A DNA stretch of 64,000 nt, taken from the NCBI GenBank assembly GCA_964481145.1, contig CAYZTA010000003.1, positions 62,001-126,000 of the forward strand. Direction: 5' to 3'. Origin of the DNA: Sandaracinus sp964481145 (GTDB taxonomy: Bacteria; Myxococcota_A; Polyangia; Polyangiales; Sandaracinaceae). A program made the position numbers and the translations under genes. Below the pieces are notes generated by a model, which saw only the letters and a program-made list of their open reading frames with translations, did not search any database and had not been told where the DNA came from. Below, one piece after another: positions 52,229-62,077 of the stretch (its first letter is position 1; the number at the start of each line of letters is the position of its first letter).

Positions 52229-53938
52229 TCAACGAGTCGAGCGTGATTCCGTTTCACGGATGATGTTGGGTCGGGAGCCGCTGGCGAGGCTGCGGATGGT
52301 ACAGCCGGCGGCCGTGATGTCGACGTCCGCGATCCGCCACACGTTGCGATCATTGATGGCCACAGGGCCAAAGGTTTGGCGAGGTGTGGTGGTCGAACCG
52401 CCACAGTAAATACGCACGGTCACACGCCCAAAGCCGCTGAACGCATGCACTCCGACTCGATATGTCCCGAGAGCAGGCCGCCTGATATTGATGTTCTCTG
52501 GACCGAAGCCATCGACATCGTCGATATCGAGCCGAGGGTCGTCGTCCACACCAGGGCCGTCCCATGAAGGGTTGGGGTTGGCGTAATAACAATCGCGGAC
52601 CCCATCGAACCAGGCAGGCGCGCTCGGGTGCAAAAGATGGGTGTCCATATCGGTCCCATTCGTATCCCACGACATTTCGATGCGAAGACCATCGCTGCTG
52701 ATGGCGCGTACCAGCGTTTCGCATTCGCCAGTCTCACCATCGTCGTCGACGACGGTGAGACGCAACGTGTATTCACCCGCGAGATCGGGCGTGAACACCG
52801 TTCGAGGCGCATTGCCCGGAGCGGGATCGCCAGGACGAGCGCCGGGAGGTACGTTGACGACACGCCAAGCCCACCGTGCGATCGTGCCATCGTCCACCGC
52901 ACGGCCCGTGATCTCGGTGGGCGTGAGCGGTGAGGTGTCGATCGTGGCAGGACACATGGCCGTGGGCGGTGTCGGTGTTCCGATGACGTGCACGTCGCAA
53001 CTCGCCGAGAGACCATCCCCATCGAATGCCGTGAAGTGCAGCACGTAATCGCCGCGTCGATCGGGGGTCATCGTGGTGGAGTGACCGGAGGTCGGCGAAA
53101 TGGTGGCGGTGCTTCCATCGGGTCGCGTGGTGAGCTCCCAAGTCGTCATCGTGATCGCGATGTCGTCCATGGCCATCGCGGTGACGGACACCGGTCGGCG
53201 GGTGGGCGCCAGGATAGGCTCGCTCGGGCAAATGACGGTTGGAGGGGCCGTGACGAGGACCGTGATGCGACATGTATCCATCGCACCATCGGCATCGGCC
53301 ACGCGCAGCTCGAGTTCGTAACGACCTCCGACGTCGGCGGTCATCTCGATGATCGCACCTTCACCACCGACCACCGTCAGCCGTGCGGCAGAGGGACCTG
53401 CGACCTGTGTCCACCCGATCGACACAACCCCTTCGTCATCGAAAGCATCGCCATTGATCGTGATGGGGGTGGAGATGGCAGTACGGAGCTCACCTTCTTC
53501 GGGGCAGAGCGCCACGGGCGGACCGACCACGGCTTGAACACGAACCTCGCAGCTGCCGTGATTGCCCGTGGTGTCGACCGCATCGAAGCGGAGGAGATAC
53601 GTGCCCAGCAGATCGGGAGTGAGCGCCGTCGTCAGGCCTTCGGTGGGAGCATTCTCTGCCATCGATCCGGCGGGAACATCGATGAGAGTCCAGCCTTGAC
53701 TCGTGATGGGGCTGGCGTTCATGACGGATGCTTCGAGCGCGATTTCTCGTCGAGGTGTCGTGTACTGCTCGGAGCGACCGCAAGACACTGCGAGTGGCGG
53801 GCCGCTGTCTGCTCCGCCATCGACGATGCCGCCATCGGTGTTTGGATCGGGAACCCAGAGTCGGGTTTTGCTTCCGCATCCAACCGCGAACATGACGACG
53901 AGAGAGCACAGTAAGAAAAGACGAAAGCGAAATGTCAT
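52229..53938 (-). CDS. Large lipoprotein with PKD/Ig-like repeats
   Basis: A 569-residue lipoprotein (lipobox MFAVGC, then a DGG-rich stretch). Four to five repeated Ig-like/PKD-like domains follow, each with a GDYVLHFTAFDGDG-style strand and a single Cys pair (e.g. CPEEGELRTAIST, CPSEPILAPTRRPV). The C-terminal 120 residues form a separate domain with SWDTNGTDMDTHLLHP. Surface protein of unknown ligand. ATG 53938 begins the signal peptide; the frame extends to 54247. Confidence 0.8.
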   Translation of the reverse strand: MTFRFRLFLLCSLVVMFAVGCGSKTRLWVPDPNTDGGIVDGGADSGPPLAVSCGRSEQYTTPRREIALEASVMNASPITSQGWTLIDVPAGSMAENAPTEGLTTALTPDLLGTYLLRFDAVDTTGNHGSCEVRVQAVVGPPVALCPEEGELRTAISTPITINGDAFDDEGVVSIGWTQVAGPSAARLTVVGGEGAIIEMTADVGGRYELELRVADADGAMDTCRITVLVTAPPTVICPSEPILAPTRRPVSVTAMAMDDIAITMTTWELTTRPDGSTATISPTSGHSTTMTPDRRGDYVLHFTAFDGDGLSASCDVHVIGTPTPPTAMCPATIDTSPLTPTEITGRAVDDGTIARWAWRVVNVPPGARPGDPAPGNAPRTVFTPDLAGEYTLRLTVVDDDGETGECETLVRAISSDGLRIEMSWDTNGTDMDTHLLHPSAPAWFDGVRDCYYANPNPSWDGPGVDDDPRLDIDDVDGFGPENINIRRPALGTYRVGVHAFSGFGRVTVRIYCGGSTTTPRQTFGPVAINDRNVWRIADVDITAAGCTIRSLASGSRPNIIRETESRSTR

Positions 53939-53963
53939 AAGTCCACTCCGTGCAGCAGCCACA

Positions 53964-54416
53964 TCATGAGATCCCAAATTCCTTGCGAAATTCGAGGCAT
54001 TGCCAGCTGCCTTTGACGAACTCGCGGCAGGTGGTCCCGCGGATCTCATAGATCGCACACGCGTTCTTCGCATCACCCACACCGAGATGGACACAAGCGC
54101 CATCTTCGCGCGTGGCAAACGCCACCTCTCCGAAATGTCCAGGTTGGATCTGGACTGCGATGTCCTCACGGCCGAGGCGCTTCCAGCGCACGAGATCTTC
54201 GGCGGGCACGAGAATGCGTCCGTCGTGACCGGTGCGACAGCACGCACCGCAGGTCAGGCAATCGAGCTCGCTGAGGTCGGACAAAGCGCACACATCATGC
54301 GCGGAGGACCTCGCCTCGTCGAACATTTGGTAGCACTTCGAATGATTCAAAAGATGGGGTGTGCTTTTCCGGTAAGGATCTCTGAGAAACTCCTCATCGC
54401 TGCGCGATATTGCCAA
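53964..54416 (-). CDS. YkgJ-family zinc/iron cysteine-cluster protein
   Basis: A 150-residue protein with the YkgJ Cys pattern: DCLTCGACCR, C in ACVHLG, and CAIYEIRGTTCREF. It resembles Fe-S or zinc-binding YkgJ domains. It lies 25 bp upstream of the PKD lipoprotein gene on the same strand. Confidence 0.85.
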   Translation of the reverse strand: MAISRSDEEFLRDPYRKSTPHLLNHSKCYQMFDEARSSAHDVCALSDLSELDCLTCGACCRTGHDGRILVPAEDLVRWKRLGREDIAVQIQPGHFGEVAFATREDGACVHLGVGDAKNACAIYEIRGTTCREFVKGSWQCLEFRKEFGIS

Positions 54417-54464
54417 GAGTGATCGGCTCGACCGCGTGTCAGATGCCGTTCATGCTCGGAGGCG

Positions 54465-55070
54465 ATGACCGCCCGAACGATCGAATTTTTCTACGATATT
54501 GGCTCGTCGTATTCCTATCTGGCGGCGACGCAGCTCGACGCACTCGAGCGCAACACCGAGGCCACGATGCGGCTGCGGCCGTTCCTCTTGGGCGGCGTCT
54601 TCAAGGCGCAAGGGATGCCGGTTCAGAATGCCGCAAAAACAAAATGGATGAAGGAAGATCTCGCGCTTTGGGCGGCGCACTACGGCGTGCCGTATCGATT
54701 CCCTTCACGCTTTCCTTTGAATACGATTTCAGTTCAAAGAGTGCTCGTGGCAGCAGATCTCGAAGGCGGGCAGGCCGCGCTTCGCGCGCTGACGATGCCG
54801 CTCTTTCGCGCTTCTTTTGCTGACGATCGCGATATCAGCTCATCGGAGGTCATCGCGGATGTGGCGAGCTCGGCCGGATTCGATGGAGCAGCCCTCGTGG
54901 CGCGCTCTTCGACTGAGGAGGTGAAACAGCGATTGCGTGCCGAAACCGAGGAGGCCATCGCTCGAGGGGCTTTCGGCGCTCCGAGTTTTTTCGTCGGTGA
55001 CCAACTTTTCTTCGGCAATGATCGCATTCCTTTCATCGAGAGGCTTGCAAAGGTCCCCGGCAGATTCTAA
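54465..55070 (+). CDS. DsbA-like 2-hydroxychromene-2-carboxylate isomerase-family protein
   Basis: A 201-residue GST-kappa/DsbA-fold protein: FFYDIGSSYSYLA at the N-terminus and GAFGAPSFFVGDQLFFGNDRI at the C-terminus. There is Ser instead of a CxxC pair, as in HCCA isomerases, which isomerise aromatic intermediates with glutathione. The substrate is not known. Divergent from the YkgJ gene. Confidence 0.88.
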   Translation: MTARTIEFFYDIGSSYSYLAATQLDALERNTEATMRLRPFLLGGVFKAQGMPVQNAAKTKWMKEDLALWAAHYGVPYRFPSRFPLNTISVQRVLVAADLEGGQAALRALTMPLFRASFADDRDISSSEVIADVASSAGFDGAALVARSSTEEVKQRLRAETEEAIARGAFGAPSFFVGDQLFFGNDRIPFIERLAKVPGRF

Positions 55071-55081
55071 GCGGTCTCGCG

Positions 55082-56803
55082 ATGCGTTACGTCTGCCTCA
55101 ATTGTGGTGAGCGGTTCGAGAACGAAAAGGACAAAGAGGACGGCAAAATTCGCTGTCCGTCGTGCATGCGCGTGACGGGCATCGAAACGCTGAAGGAGCC
55201 CGCGCCAAGCTCGGCGGCGCGCAATCCTTGGCTCGTCCCGGGGATCGTGGTCGCGCTGATCGCGGCCATGGGCGGCGGATACGCCATGTGGCGTCAAAGC
55301 GCGCCTCGCCAGGTGGGCGACGAAGTCCCGAATCGCCCTCTCGAGCGGGACGAGCTCGTCGGACATTTGCGACGCCTGCGGGTCGATGCGCGTTCGGTGA
55401 TCGGCCTTTTGCACGCGGGAGAGGGCGTCGAGGCGTTTGCGGAGAGCGCGACCTCGGGGCGACGTTCTGCGCTCGAGATGGCCGATGGCGTCCAGGCGGC
55501 CATCCGGGCGCGTGCTTCGGCGCACGCGTTTTCGCGGTGGTCGCTCGGCGTGCCACGTGAGGTGCCGGTCGCCGATGCCGAGACTGTGTGGGGATGGATT
55601 CGCGAGGATGGGGGAAGGAAGCGGCTCTATCCGCTCGAGGCCGCGGCCGTGATGATTGCGGCGCTGCGTCATCGAGGCGTATCGGCGATGCTCGCCGAAG
55701 CGTGGGCGTTTCCGGGAGATCGCACGCCGCCCGACCCATCGGGGCATTTCGGATATTACGTCGTCGCGGTATATGGAGGTGAGCCAGGAGAGGGGGAGCC
55801 TCGGCTCTACGATCCGTGGGCGGGTCACGAGGTGTTGCCGGAGGAAGGAAGCTATCGCGTGATGAGCGACATCGAAGCGCTCGGCGCAGCGCTCAATCTG
55901 CGGGCGATTCACATGTTGGTGCGCGAGAGTGATCCGACGCGCGCGATGGAGATCTCGAGTGAAGCGCTTCGCTTGGATGCGCGTTCGCCGGTGAGTCGTT
56001 CGGTGAGAGGTGCGATCCTCATCGCTTCGGGAGGTGCGAACGAAGGCGTGGCTGAGTTCGAAGCGGCCACGCAGATCCGAGCCGACGCGCCACGACATCA
56101 TTTGCTCGCGGGAGTGTCATTGGCGCAGGGAGATTTGGAGGCAGCGCGACGTGAGCTCTCCGCGGCGCTCGAATCGATGCCCGATTATGCGGCGGCGCGA
56201 GGCGCGCTTGCCGCGCTGCATCTCGCGGAGTCAGAGCCGGATCTCGCGCGCGAAGAACTCGAGCGTGCTCAGCGGCTCGATCCGGACTTACACACGTTGC
56301 CTGGGCTTTGGGCGGGGTTTTATGCCACGACCGGGGACTTTGCCCGTGCGGTCGAGAGCGCACGCAATGCGGTGAGTCTGCAACCGTCGGATATCCAGAC
56401 GCGTCTCATGGCCGCGCGTATCTATCGCGCGGCGGCGCGATTTGATGATATGCGCCGCGAAGCGCGCGAGGTCTTGGCGCTCGCGCCGAGCGCACAACGC
56501 GCGAACATGGAAGAGCTCATCCGGCGATTGCTCGGGCCGACGGCGCTCGAAGCGCCATCGGATGAGGTTCCAGAATCGGATGACGAAGAGCTCCTCGGCG
56601 AGGAAGCCGATCCTTCCTTCCAGCTTGGAGGCGGATCACGCCTGCTCGGAGCAGGCAGCGGTGGCAACGCGCCCAGCTTGCTCGAAGGTGAGGAACTCGG
56701 TGGTGGAGCGGCACCTGACCCGACGCTTCAGTTGGGCGATCCGTCGAGGCTTCGCTTGGGTGGTGGTGGCAATCGTTTGCGGCTCAACATCGATTCGGAG
56801 TGA
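55082..56803 (+). CDS. Zinc-ribbon, membrane-anchored TPR protein
   Basis: A 573-residue protein. Residues 5-30 are a zinc ribbon (CLNC...CPSC). A transmembrane helix lies at about 52-72. TPR repeats occupy about 280-480 (ARRELSAALESMPDYAAARGALA). The C-terminal 80 residues are Gly-rich with imperfect repeats of LGGGSRLLG and LRLGGGGNR. It sits 11 bp after the isomerase and precedes a small membrane protein and the RimK-like ligase. Confidence 0.8.
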   Translation: MRYVCLNCGERFENEKDKEDGKIRCPSCMRVTGIETLKEPAPSSAARNPWLVPGIVVALIAAMGGGYAMWRQSAPRQVGDEVPNRPLERDELVGHLRRLRVDARSVIGLLHAGEGVEAFAESATSGRRSALEMADGVQAAIRARASAHAFSRWSLGVPREVPVADAETVWGWIREDGGRKRLYPLEAAAVMIAALRHRGVSAMLAEAWAFPGDRTPPDPSGHFGYYVVAVYGGEPGEGEPRLYDPWAGHEVLPEEGSYRVMSDIEALGAALNLRAIHMLVRESDPTRAMEISSEALRLDARSPVSRSVRGAILIASGGANEGVAEFEAATQIRADAPRHHLLAGVSLAQGDLEAARRELSAALESMPDYAAARGALAALHLAESEPDLAREELERAQRLDPDLHTLPGLWAGFYATTGDFARAVESARNAVSLQPSDIQTRLMAARIYRAAARFDDMRREAREVLALAPSAQRANMEELIRRLLGPTALEAPSDEVPESDDEELLGEEADPSFQLGGGSRLLGAGSGGNAPSLLEGEELGGGAAPDPTLQLGDPSRLRLGGGGNRLRLNIDSE

Positions 56804-56805
56804 AC

Positions 56806-57393
56806 ATGAGTCATCAGCCGAGCCTCGAAGAGGAAGAGAAGGCGCTGCGAAGTGGTCGAGGCCGTATGGCTCTCGCGATGGTTGTGGCCGTCCTCGCCGC
56901 CATCGGCGGGATCGCGTGGTTCGTGGGTTCGCAGCAGCCGAGCGAATACAGCCAGATCGGTCGACAGATCAATCGACTCCGCGCAGAGCATTTCGACGCG
57001 TTTTATGGGTGTGCGCTCCCTCGAGCGGATCTGCGCGATATCCGAAACGATCAGCAGTTGCGCGCTGCGATCGCGGAGCGCGCGGCCCGACCACGCGCCT
57101 ACGCAGAACATATTCGCGCGGAATGTATCGTGCGCTTCGAGGAGCATGTATCTCCGCTCTCGACACTGATCGTGCCCGAGGAGCTGACGGCGCCCGTCGG
57201 TCAATTGCAGTCGGCGCTCGATGCACAACGCGCAGCGTGGACGCGGTTCATTGGCTTCCTCGAGACGGCTGAGGGGGCATTCGATACCGAGGCGGCGGAT
57301 GAGCATTTGAGCGCGATCGCGCGGGGGTGGTACGACTACAAAGTCGCGCACGGTGCGATCAACGACATCGTGCGAACACATATCGACGACTGA
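56806..57393 (+). CDS. Small membrane-anchored hypothetical protein
   Basis: A 195-residue protein with one N-terminal membrane helix at about 24-42 and a helical soluble domain with no recognised family. It starts 2 bp after the TPR protein and is followed by the RimK-like gene 15 bp later. A role with the TPR protein is likely but unproven. Confidence 0.65.
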   Translation: MSHQPSLEEEEKALRSGRGRMALAMVVAVLAAIGGIAWFVGSQQPSEYSQIGRQINRLRAEHFDAFYGCALPRADLRDIRNDQQLRAAIAERAARPRAYAEHIRAECIVRFEEHVSPLSTLIVPEELTAPVGQLQSALDAQRAAWTRFIGFLETAEGAFDTEAADEHLSAIARGWYDYKVAHGAINDIVRTHIDD

Positions 57394-57407
57394 GCATTGG
57401 CACGCGA

Positions 57408-58589
57408 ATGCGCATCGCCATTCTTTCTCGCGCTCCCAGGTGTTACAGCACGCAACGCTTGCGCGAGGCGAGCTCGTCTCGGGGACATGACGTCAAGGTG
57501 CTCGACACGCTGCGGTTTTCGACGGTGGTCGAGCGGGGGCACCCCGATCTCTTTTACAAAGAGAAGCGCCTCTCTCGATACGACGCGGTGATTCCGCGCA
57601 TCGGTGCTTCGATCACGTTTTACGGTACCGCGATCGTGCGTCAGTTCGAGCAGATGGGCGTCTTTACGCTCAACGGTTCGCACGCGATCACGGTTGCGCG
57701 CGACAAGCTCCGGGCGCTTCAGGTCTTGTCGCGGCATACCGTGGGTTTCCCGACGACGATGTTCGTGCGGCATCGCGAGGATCTTCTGCCCGCGATCGAT
57801 CGCTTGGGTGGTGGACCCGTCGTCATCAAGTTGCTCGAAGGGACGCAAGGCGTAGGTGTCATTCTCGCGGAGACGCGACGGGTCGCGCAGGCGATCGTCG
57901 AGACACTTCAGAGCGCGCGCCAGAACGTCTTGATTCAGCGCTTCATCGCGGAAAGTCGCGGTCGCGATATCCGCGCGCTGGTGGTGGGGGGTCGTGTGGT
58001 GGCCGCCATGCGGCGCATCGCCGAAGGCGATGAGTTCCGCAGCAACATGCATCGAGGCGGACGTGCTGAACCCATCCAGCTCGAACCCGAATACGAGCGG
58101 TGCGCGATCCGCGCGGCGCAGATCATGGGCCTTCGTGTGGCGGGCGTGGACATGCTCGAATCGAAGGACGGCCCTCTCGTCATCGAAATCAACTCATCGC
58201 CTGGGCTCAAGGGGATCGAAGAGAGCACGAAGATCGACGTGGCAGGACACATCGTCGAGCACATCGAAGAACAAGTGCTCTTCCCCGAGGTCGATCTCAA
58301 ACAGCGCCTCACCCTCGACAAGGGATATGGCGTGAGCGAGTTTCAAATTACACCCGACAGTGAGCTCGCCGACAAAACCCTCGCCGAATTGCAGCTCGAA
58401 GAGCGCGATGTGCGTGTGCTTTCGATCCAGCGGGTGGGTTTGGTCATTCCCAACCCAAAGGGAAATACTCGCTTGTTGATGGGCGATATCGTTCTTTGCT
58501 TCGGAAAGCTGATCTCGCTCAAGCAGCTAATTCCGCGCGGCGCGCGAACCGGTCAGGGGAGAGCTACGAACTCCGATTATCCGGAGTGA
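57408..58589 (+). CDS. RimK-type ATP-grasp ligase with C-terminal TrkA-C domain
   Basis: A 393-residue protein. Residues about 1-300 are a RimK-type ATP-grasp ligase: PRIGAS, GSHAITVARDKLR, VIKLLEGTQGVGV and VIEINSSPGLKGIEE. RimK adds glutamate to ribosomal S6 or similar targets. Residues about 308-385 are a TrkA-C/RCK-C ligand-binding fold (QITPDSELADKTLAELQL, RLLMGDIVLCFG), which could add regulation by a small ligand. ATG 57408 begins the ligase; the frame is open upstream. Confidence 0.85.
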   Translation: MRIAILSRAPRCYSTQRLREASSSRGHDVKVLDTLRFSTVVERGHPDLFYKEKRLSRYDAVIPRIGASITFYGTAIVRQFEQMGVFTLNGSHAITVARDKLRALQVLSRHTVGFPTTMFVRHREDLLPAIDRLGGGPVVIKLLEGTQGVGVILAETRRVAQAIVETLQSARQNVLIQRFIAESRGRDIRALVVGGRVVAAMRRIAEGDEFRSNMHRGGRAEPIQLEPEYERCAIRAAQIMGLRVAGVDMLESKDGPLVIEINSSPGLKGIEESTKIDVAGHIVEHIEEQVLFPEVDLKQRLTLDKGYGVSEFQITPDSELADKTLAELQLEERDVRVLSIQRVGLVIPNPKGNTRLLMGDIVLCFGKLISLKQLIPRGARTGQGRATNSDYPE

Positions 58590-58667
58590 AGCGAGTGCTT
58601 CTTCAATCGAAGATGGCTGCGCTACCTCATCGTATCGAATCCACGTTGCCGTCATGAAAGACGCCGC

Positions 58668-59279
58668 TCAACGGCGACGGAAGGTGAACATCAGCGTGTC
58701 TTGGCGGACATCGAGGAAGACGTCGTCACCTTCGGTGCGCACCCGATACTCGCTTTCGAATTCGTTTTCGTCAGGGCAGGTTTCGGTGCGGCTCAGTGTG
58801 GCGCCCGAGGTCGACCAGGTGAAGGTGCGCGGGGTGATGGTCGATGGACTGAGGAGCGTGAGCCGCTGCACTTGCTGAAGCGTGGTCGCGTCCTCGAACA
58901 CCCACGTCGCGCGATAGCTGCCGCTGATGCTGCCCATCGTTTGTACGTCGACCGCGTCATAGGTGCCGCTTGGGATGGTGCCGCCGGTCATGGCCGGAAG
59001 TGAGGTCACCATGCGAAACGCGATCTCATCACCACCGAGCGGATAAGGATGACACGTCCCATTCGCGTCGATGCGGGGCAAGCTCGCGTCGACCGGACCG
59101 GCGTCGGCTCCAGCATCGAGCGAGTCGACTGCAACACCCGAGTCGACTGGCATGCTCGAATCGATGCCCGGTCCAGCATCGATCGATGTGCCCGCATCCA
59201 CGGATATCCCTGCGTCGGTCGCGACTCCCGAATCACAAGCAGCAAGAACCAAAGCCACCACGACATGACGAATGCGCAT
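58668..59279 (-). CDS. Small lipoprotein with DAG linker
   Basis: A 203-residue lipoprotein (lipobox LVLAAC) with a Val/Asp/Ala/Gly linker (repeats of DAG and VDSG) and a small beta domain with two Cys (NGTCHPYPLG and TETCPDENEFE). No family is recognised. It stands alone, convergent with the RimK-like gene. Confidence 0.7.
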   Translation of the reverse strand: MRIRHVVVALVLAACDSGVATDAGISVDAGTSIDAGPGIDSSMPVDSGVAVDSLDAGADAGPVDASLPRIDANGTCHPYPLGGDEIAFRMVTSLPAMTGGTIPSGTYDAVDVQTMGSISGSYRATWVFEDATTLQQVQRLTLLSPSTITPRTFTWSTSGATLSRTETCPDENEFESEYRVRTEGDDVFLDVRQDTLMFTFRRR

Positions 59280-59423
59280 GGTCGCTTGCATCGCTCAATT
59301 GGTCGAGCGATGCAACATGGCGACGAAAGCCAGTCACGCCTTTGGGGGCACCGGTGGCCATGGGGAGAACGCGCACACGGGCTCAGGCGCGCTCCTGAAG
59401 TCGATCGGAAAGCACGAGACCTA

Positions 59424-60383
59424 TCATTCCCCGAAATAAATGCGGCCAGAGGCCGAGAGCACGCGGGCAGGGGCGCGTTCTTTTGCAAGCACTCGAGACT
59501 CTTCGATCGTGATCTTGTCTCGAAGCGCGCGCGGTTCGAGCGAGCGCGCGAGCTCGCTGGCTTCGGCTTCGTTCGCGGCGTGGATCTCGAGGACACGCAA
59601 ATAGCCCGTGACGCCTTCGGGGACGCCGGTGGCCATGGGCACTGAGATCGTGACTTGGAATCTCGTCTCGGCGGTCTCTTTCGCACACGGTATCGAGAGA
59701 AGCGCATCGAGAAGTTCACGCCGATGTGCTCCGCCTTCGATGGCGATATCGATCGAGGCCTGCACGCTTTCTTTTGCGTCATCCGCTCGAATCTGAGCGA
59801 GCGCCATGAAGGCAGCGAGCTCAGCACGTCCGCGCACGTCATCAGGGGTGAGCGAAGCGCTCACGTGCTCGACGAGAGAGACCGCATCGTGGGCGCGTCC
59901 CAGCGCGAAGAGCGCGTCGATCGCGATGCGAAGCGCGTCGAGGGTGAAGGGCGGTGTGCCTGGATCTTCGAGCACGGCTTCGGCATCGGCGAGCGCATCG
60001 CCGGGGCGCGCGGCGCGCATGAATGAGACCGCACGATTGTAACGAATGGAGCTTGTCCATGCGCCTTGGCACTTCAGGGCGGCGTCGAATGAGGCGATGG
60101 CGTCCTCGTATCGGCCCTGCTCGTCTCGAATGGTTCCATAGAGTTGATGAAGCAGCCATGCAGAGGGCGCCTTTTCCAGCCCTTCCTCGAGCACACGCGT
60201 CGCGCCTTCGAGATCGCCTTCGGCATGTGCCGCGAGGGCGAGGACTTCAAACGCACCCGACCACCGCATCTGCTCGAGCTCGGTCGCGATCCGACGAGCG
60301 TATGCGAGCTCGCCATCTCGGATATGCGCCAGAGCCTCTTCGTGAAGGCGCTGCGCTTCTTCTTCGAGTCCACCGTAGAACAT
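59424..60383 (-). CDS. TPR protein
   Basis: A 319-residue soluble protein made mostly of TPR-like repeats (about 5-225; YEDAIASFDAALKCQGAWTSSIRYNRAV), with no signal peptide. The C-terminal 90 residues are a distinct domain (FQVTISVPMATGVPEGVTGYLRVLEI). GAGGA is about 9 bp upstream of ATG 60383. It lies 13 bp after the C2-domain lipoprotein gene, in the same orientation. Confidence 0.75.
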   Translation of the reverse strand: MFYGGLEEEAQRLHEEALAHIRDGELAYARRIATELEQMRWSGAFEVLALAAHAEGDLEGATRVLEEGLEKAPSAWLLHQLYGTIRDEQGRYEDAIASFDAALKCQGAWTSSIRYNRAVSFMRAARPGDALADAEAVLEDPGTPPFTLDALRIAIDALFALGRAHDAVSLVEHVSASLTPDDVRGRAELAAFMALAQIRADDAKESVQASIDIAIEGGAHRRELLDALLSIPCAKETAETRFQVTISVPMATGVPEGVTGYLRVLEIHAANEAEASELARSLEPRALRDKITIEESRVLAKERAPARVLSASGRIYFGE

Positions 60384-60396
60384 CGTTGCGTCATCC

Positions 60397-61989
60397 TCAT
60401 TGGATCGGGTGTACGCGCAGCCAGAGGGTGCCCATGGTTTGCGGCACGACATCTTCGGAGCGCAAGTCGATTCGAATCTCACCCGTGCTCGTGATCTGAG
60501 TGGCCGTGAGGTCGCCTATCCCGATCACTTCGTCCGTTCCGACATCGTCGTCGTACACGCGGAATCGCAAGGGTAAATCTTCCTGCCGAAAGGCACCGGT
60601 GAGCCACTGGTCCAGCGACATTTCACGTTGATCGGTGGCCACCGTCGTTCGATGGATCTCACGTTGTCCAGGAATCGAGATCACGACCACATACGGGTCG
60701 GGCTCCCCACCGATCATGTCCCAGCGGCTTCCGCTCGATGAGAGAGGCGTCACGACGAGGCGAGTCATTTGAATCCTGACCGCACGCGCGCCTGGCGCAG
60801 GGATGGTCGATGTTCCCGCATCCGATGTTTCGGCGACGATGGTCTGCGCTTCGCGGCGGGTGGAGGTGGGCGCGTCGGCGGGTGTGATGCGAATACGCAT
60901 TCGCGTGGGCATCGACGCGCGTTCATTGGGCATGACCACCAAGAGCGTGGCGCAACCGAGAGCAGGGATGGGCGCCCGCTGCGCGCGCCCTGCGTGTGTG
61001 AAATCCATGATGCGCGTGCGGCGTGGAGCCGTGACGGCCTCTCCGCGCAGCGATCGATCGTAATACGATTCGAAGTCGGACGCGCAGACGGCATCCACGA
61101 CCAGTCCTTCCCCCTCCTCGAGTTCGAGATCGAGTGCTTGTGGGCCGCGACCTTCGGGCAATGGACCGAGCACGTCCATTCCACCAGGCCAAATGCGCAT
61201 TCGTTGATTGACCGACCATACGACTCCGGGCTCTGCGTCGTAAGGACGAAGTGGCACTTCGCCCCGTGCGAGCGCTCCGACCATGAAATCCATTTGCTCA
61301 CTGTCCATCGTGAATGTCACGGTGAACCCGGTCGCAAACTGTTCGCGTAGACGTCGCGAACCCTCTTGGCTGACTTCCTGTTCGGCGCGTTGACTGGCCG
61401 AGCTTCCAGTCATCTCGAGGAGCCCTCCGAGCATCGCGGCCATCGCGTTCGTGGCCTGCACTTCGACGAGACCTCGTGCTTCGACGCTGGCGATCACGTT
61501 CTCATCGGGTCGCATCCAAATCGTCGCGATGCGCCGTGCTCGATCGTAGCCGATCTCCATCGCTGCGTTGAAAGAGGCCGACGCATCGAAGCGCAAATAC
61601 TGGCGCACGCGAAACCCCATCGATTCGCGATCGATCCATGTCCAGCCGGTGCCCGAGATGCTCAAGCTGAGGCGATTCGCGGTCACGCTCGAGGTGCATT
61701 CGCGAATCCACCAGCGACCCACGGTGGGCTCCGTTCCCGACTGCGGGCCGGTGACGTTGCCCTCACCAGGAAGCCCGACGAACGAGCCACGGAGCGACGC
61801 GCAGAGTCGCGGCGCGATCACATCCACCAAGAGCTCGCTCATATCGCCCGAGGTCGCGCCGGGTTCACCGCTCGAGATCGAGGCGGTTGGCTCCGCATGG
61901 GGATCGGCTCGACCTGGGCTTGCTGCCGCGGCGGCGCCACATCCCATCGCCAACGCGGCGACTCCGATGATTGGGAGGAGGTTCTGCAT
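60397..61989 (-). CDS. Lipoprotein with C-terminal C2 domain
   Basis: A 530-residue lipoprotein (lipobox LAMGC, Ala-rich start). The N-terminal region is beta-rich and holds RWWIRECTSSVTANRL. A C2-type domain ends the protein (about 400-525: VRIQMTRLVVTP, GEPDPYVVVIS, PLRFRVYDDDVGTDEVIG), with DPYV and D/E-rich loops that could bind calcium and membrane. C2 domains are scarce on bacterial surfaces. Coupled with a TPR protein. Confidence 0.75.
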   Translation of the reverse strand: MQNLLPIIGVAALAMGCGAAAAASPGRADPHAEPTASISSGEPGATSGDMSELLVDVIAPRLCASLRGSFVGLPGEGNVTGPQSGTEPTVGRWWIRECTSSVTANRLSLSISGTGWTWIDRESMGFRVRQYLRFDASASFNAAMEIGYDRARRIATIWMRPDENVIASVEARGLVEVQATNAMAAMLGGLLEMTGSSASQRAEQEVSQEGSRRLREQFATGFTVTFTMDSEQMDFMVGALARGEVPLRPYDAEPGVVWSVNQRMRIWPGGMDVLGPLPEGRGPQALDLELEEGEGLVVDAVCASDFESYYDRSLRGEAVTAPRRTRIMDFTHAGRAQRAPIPALGCATLLVVMPNERASMPTRMRIRITPADAPTSTRREAQTIVAETSDAGTSTIPAPGARAVRIQMTRLVVTPLSSSGSRWDMIGGEPDPYVVVISIPGQREIHRTTVATDQREMSLDQWLTGAFRQEDLPLRFRVYDDDVGTDEVIGIGDLTATQITSTGEIRIDLRSEDVVPQTMGTLWLRVHPIQ

Positions 61990-62077
61990 GACGGCGGGAT
62001 TGTAGACGAAAAGCAAGGACCCGACGATTGCGCTCCTCGTGCTTCGACGTAGGCTCCGTTCAGAGGAGAAAAGAGAG

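Noticed and set aside
52988..53914. 308-codon plus-strand frame opposite the PKD-like lipoprotein
   Set aside because: His/Arg/Asp-rich with no signal or motif; shadow of the lipoprotein gene.
58588..58601. Short stem-loop after the RimK-like gene
   Set aside because: A 5-bp stem with a 4-base loop and only two T afterwards is too weak to call a terminator.
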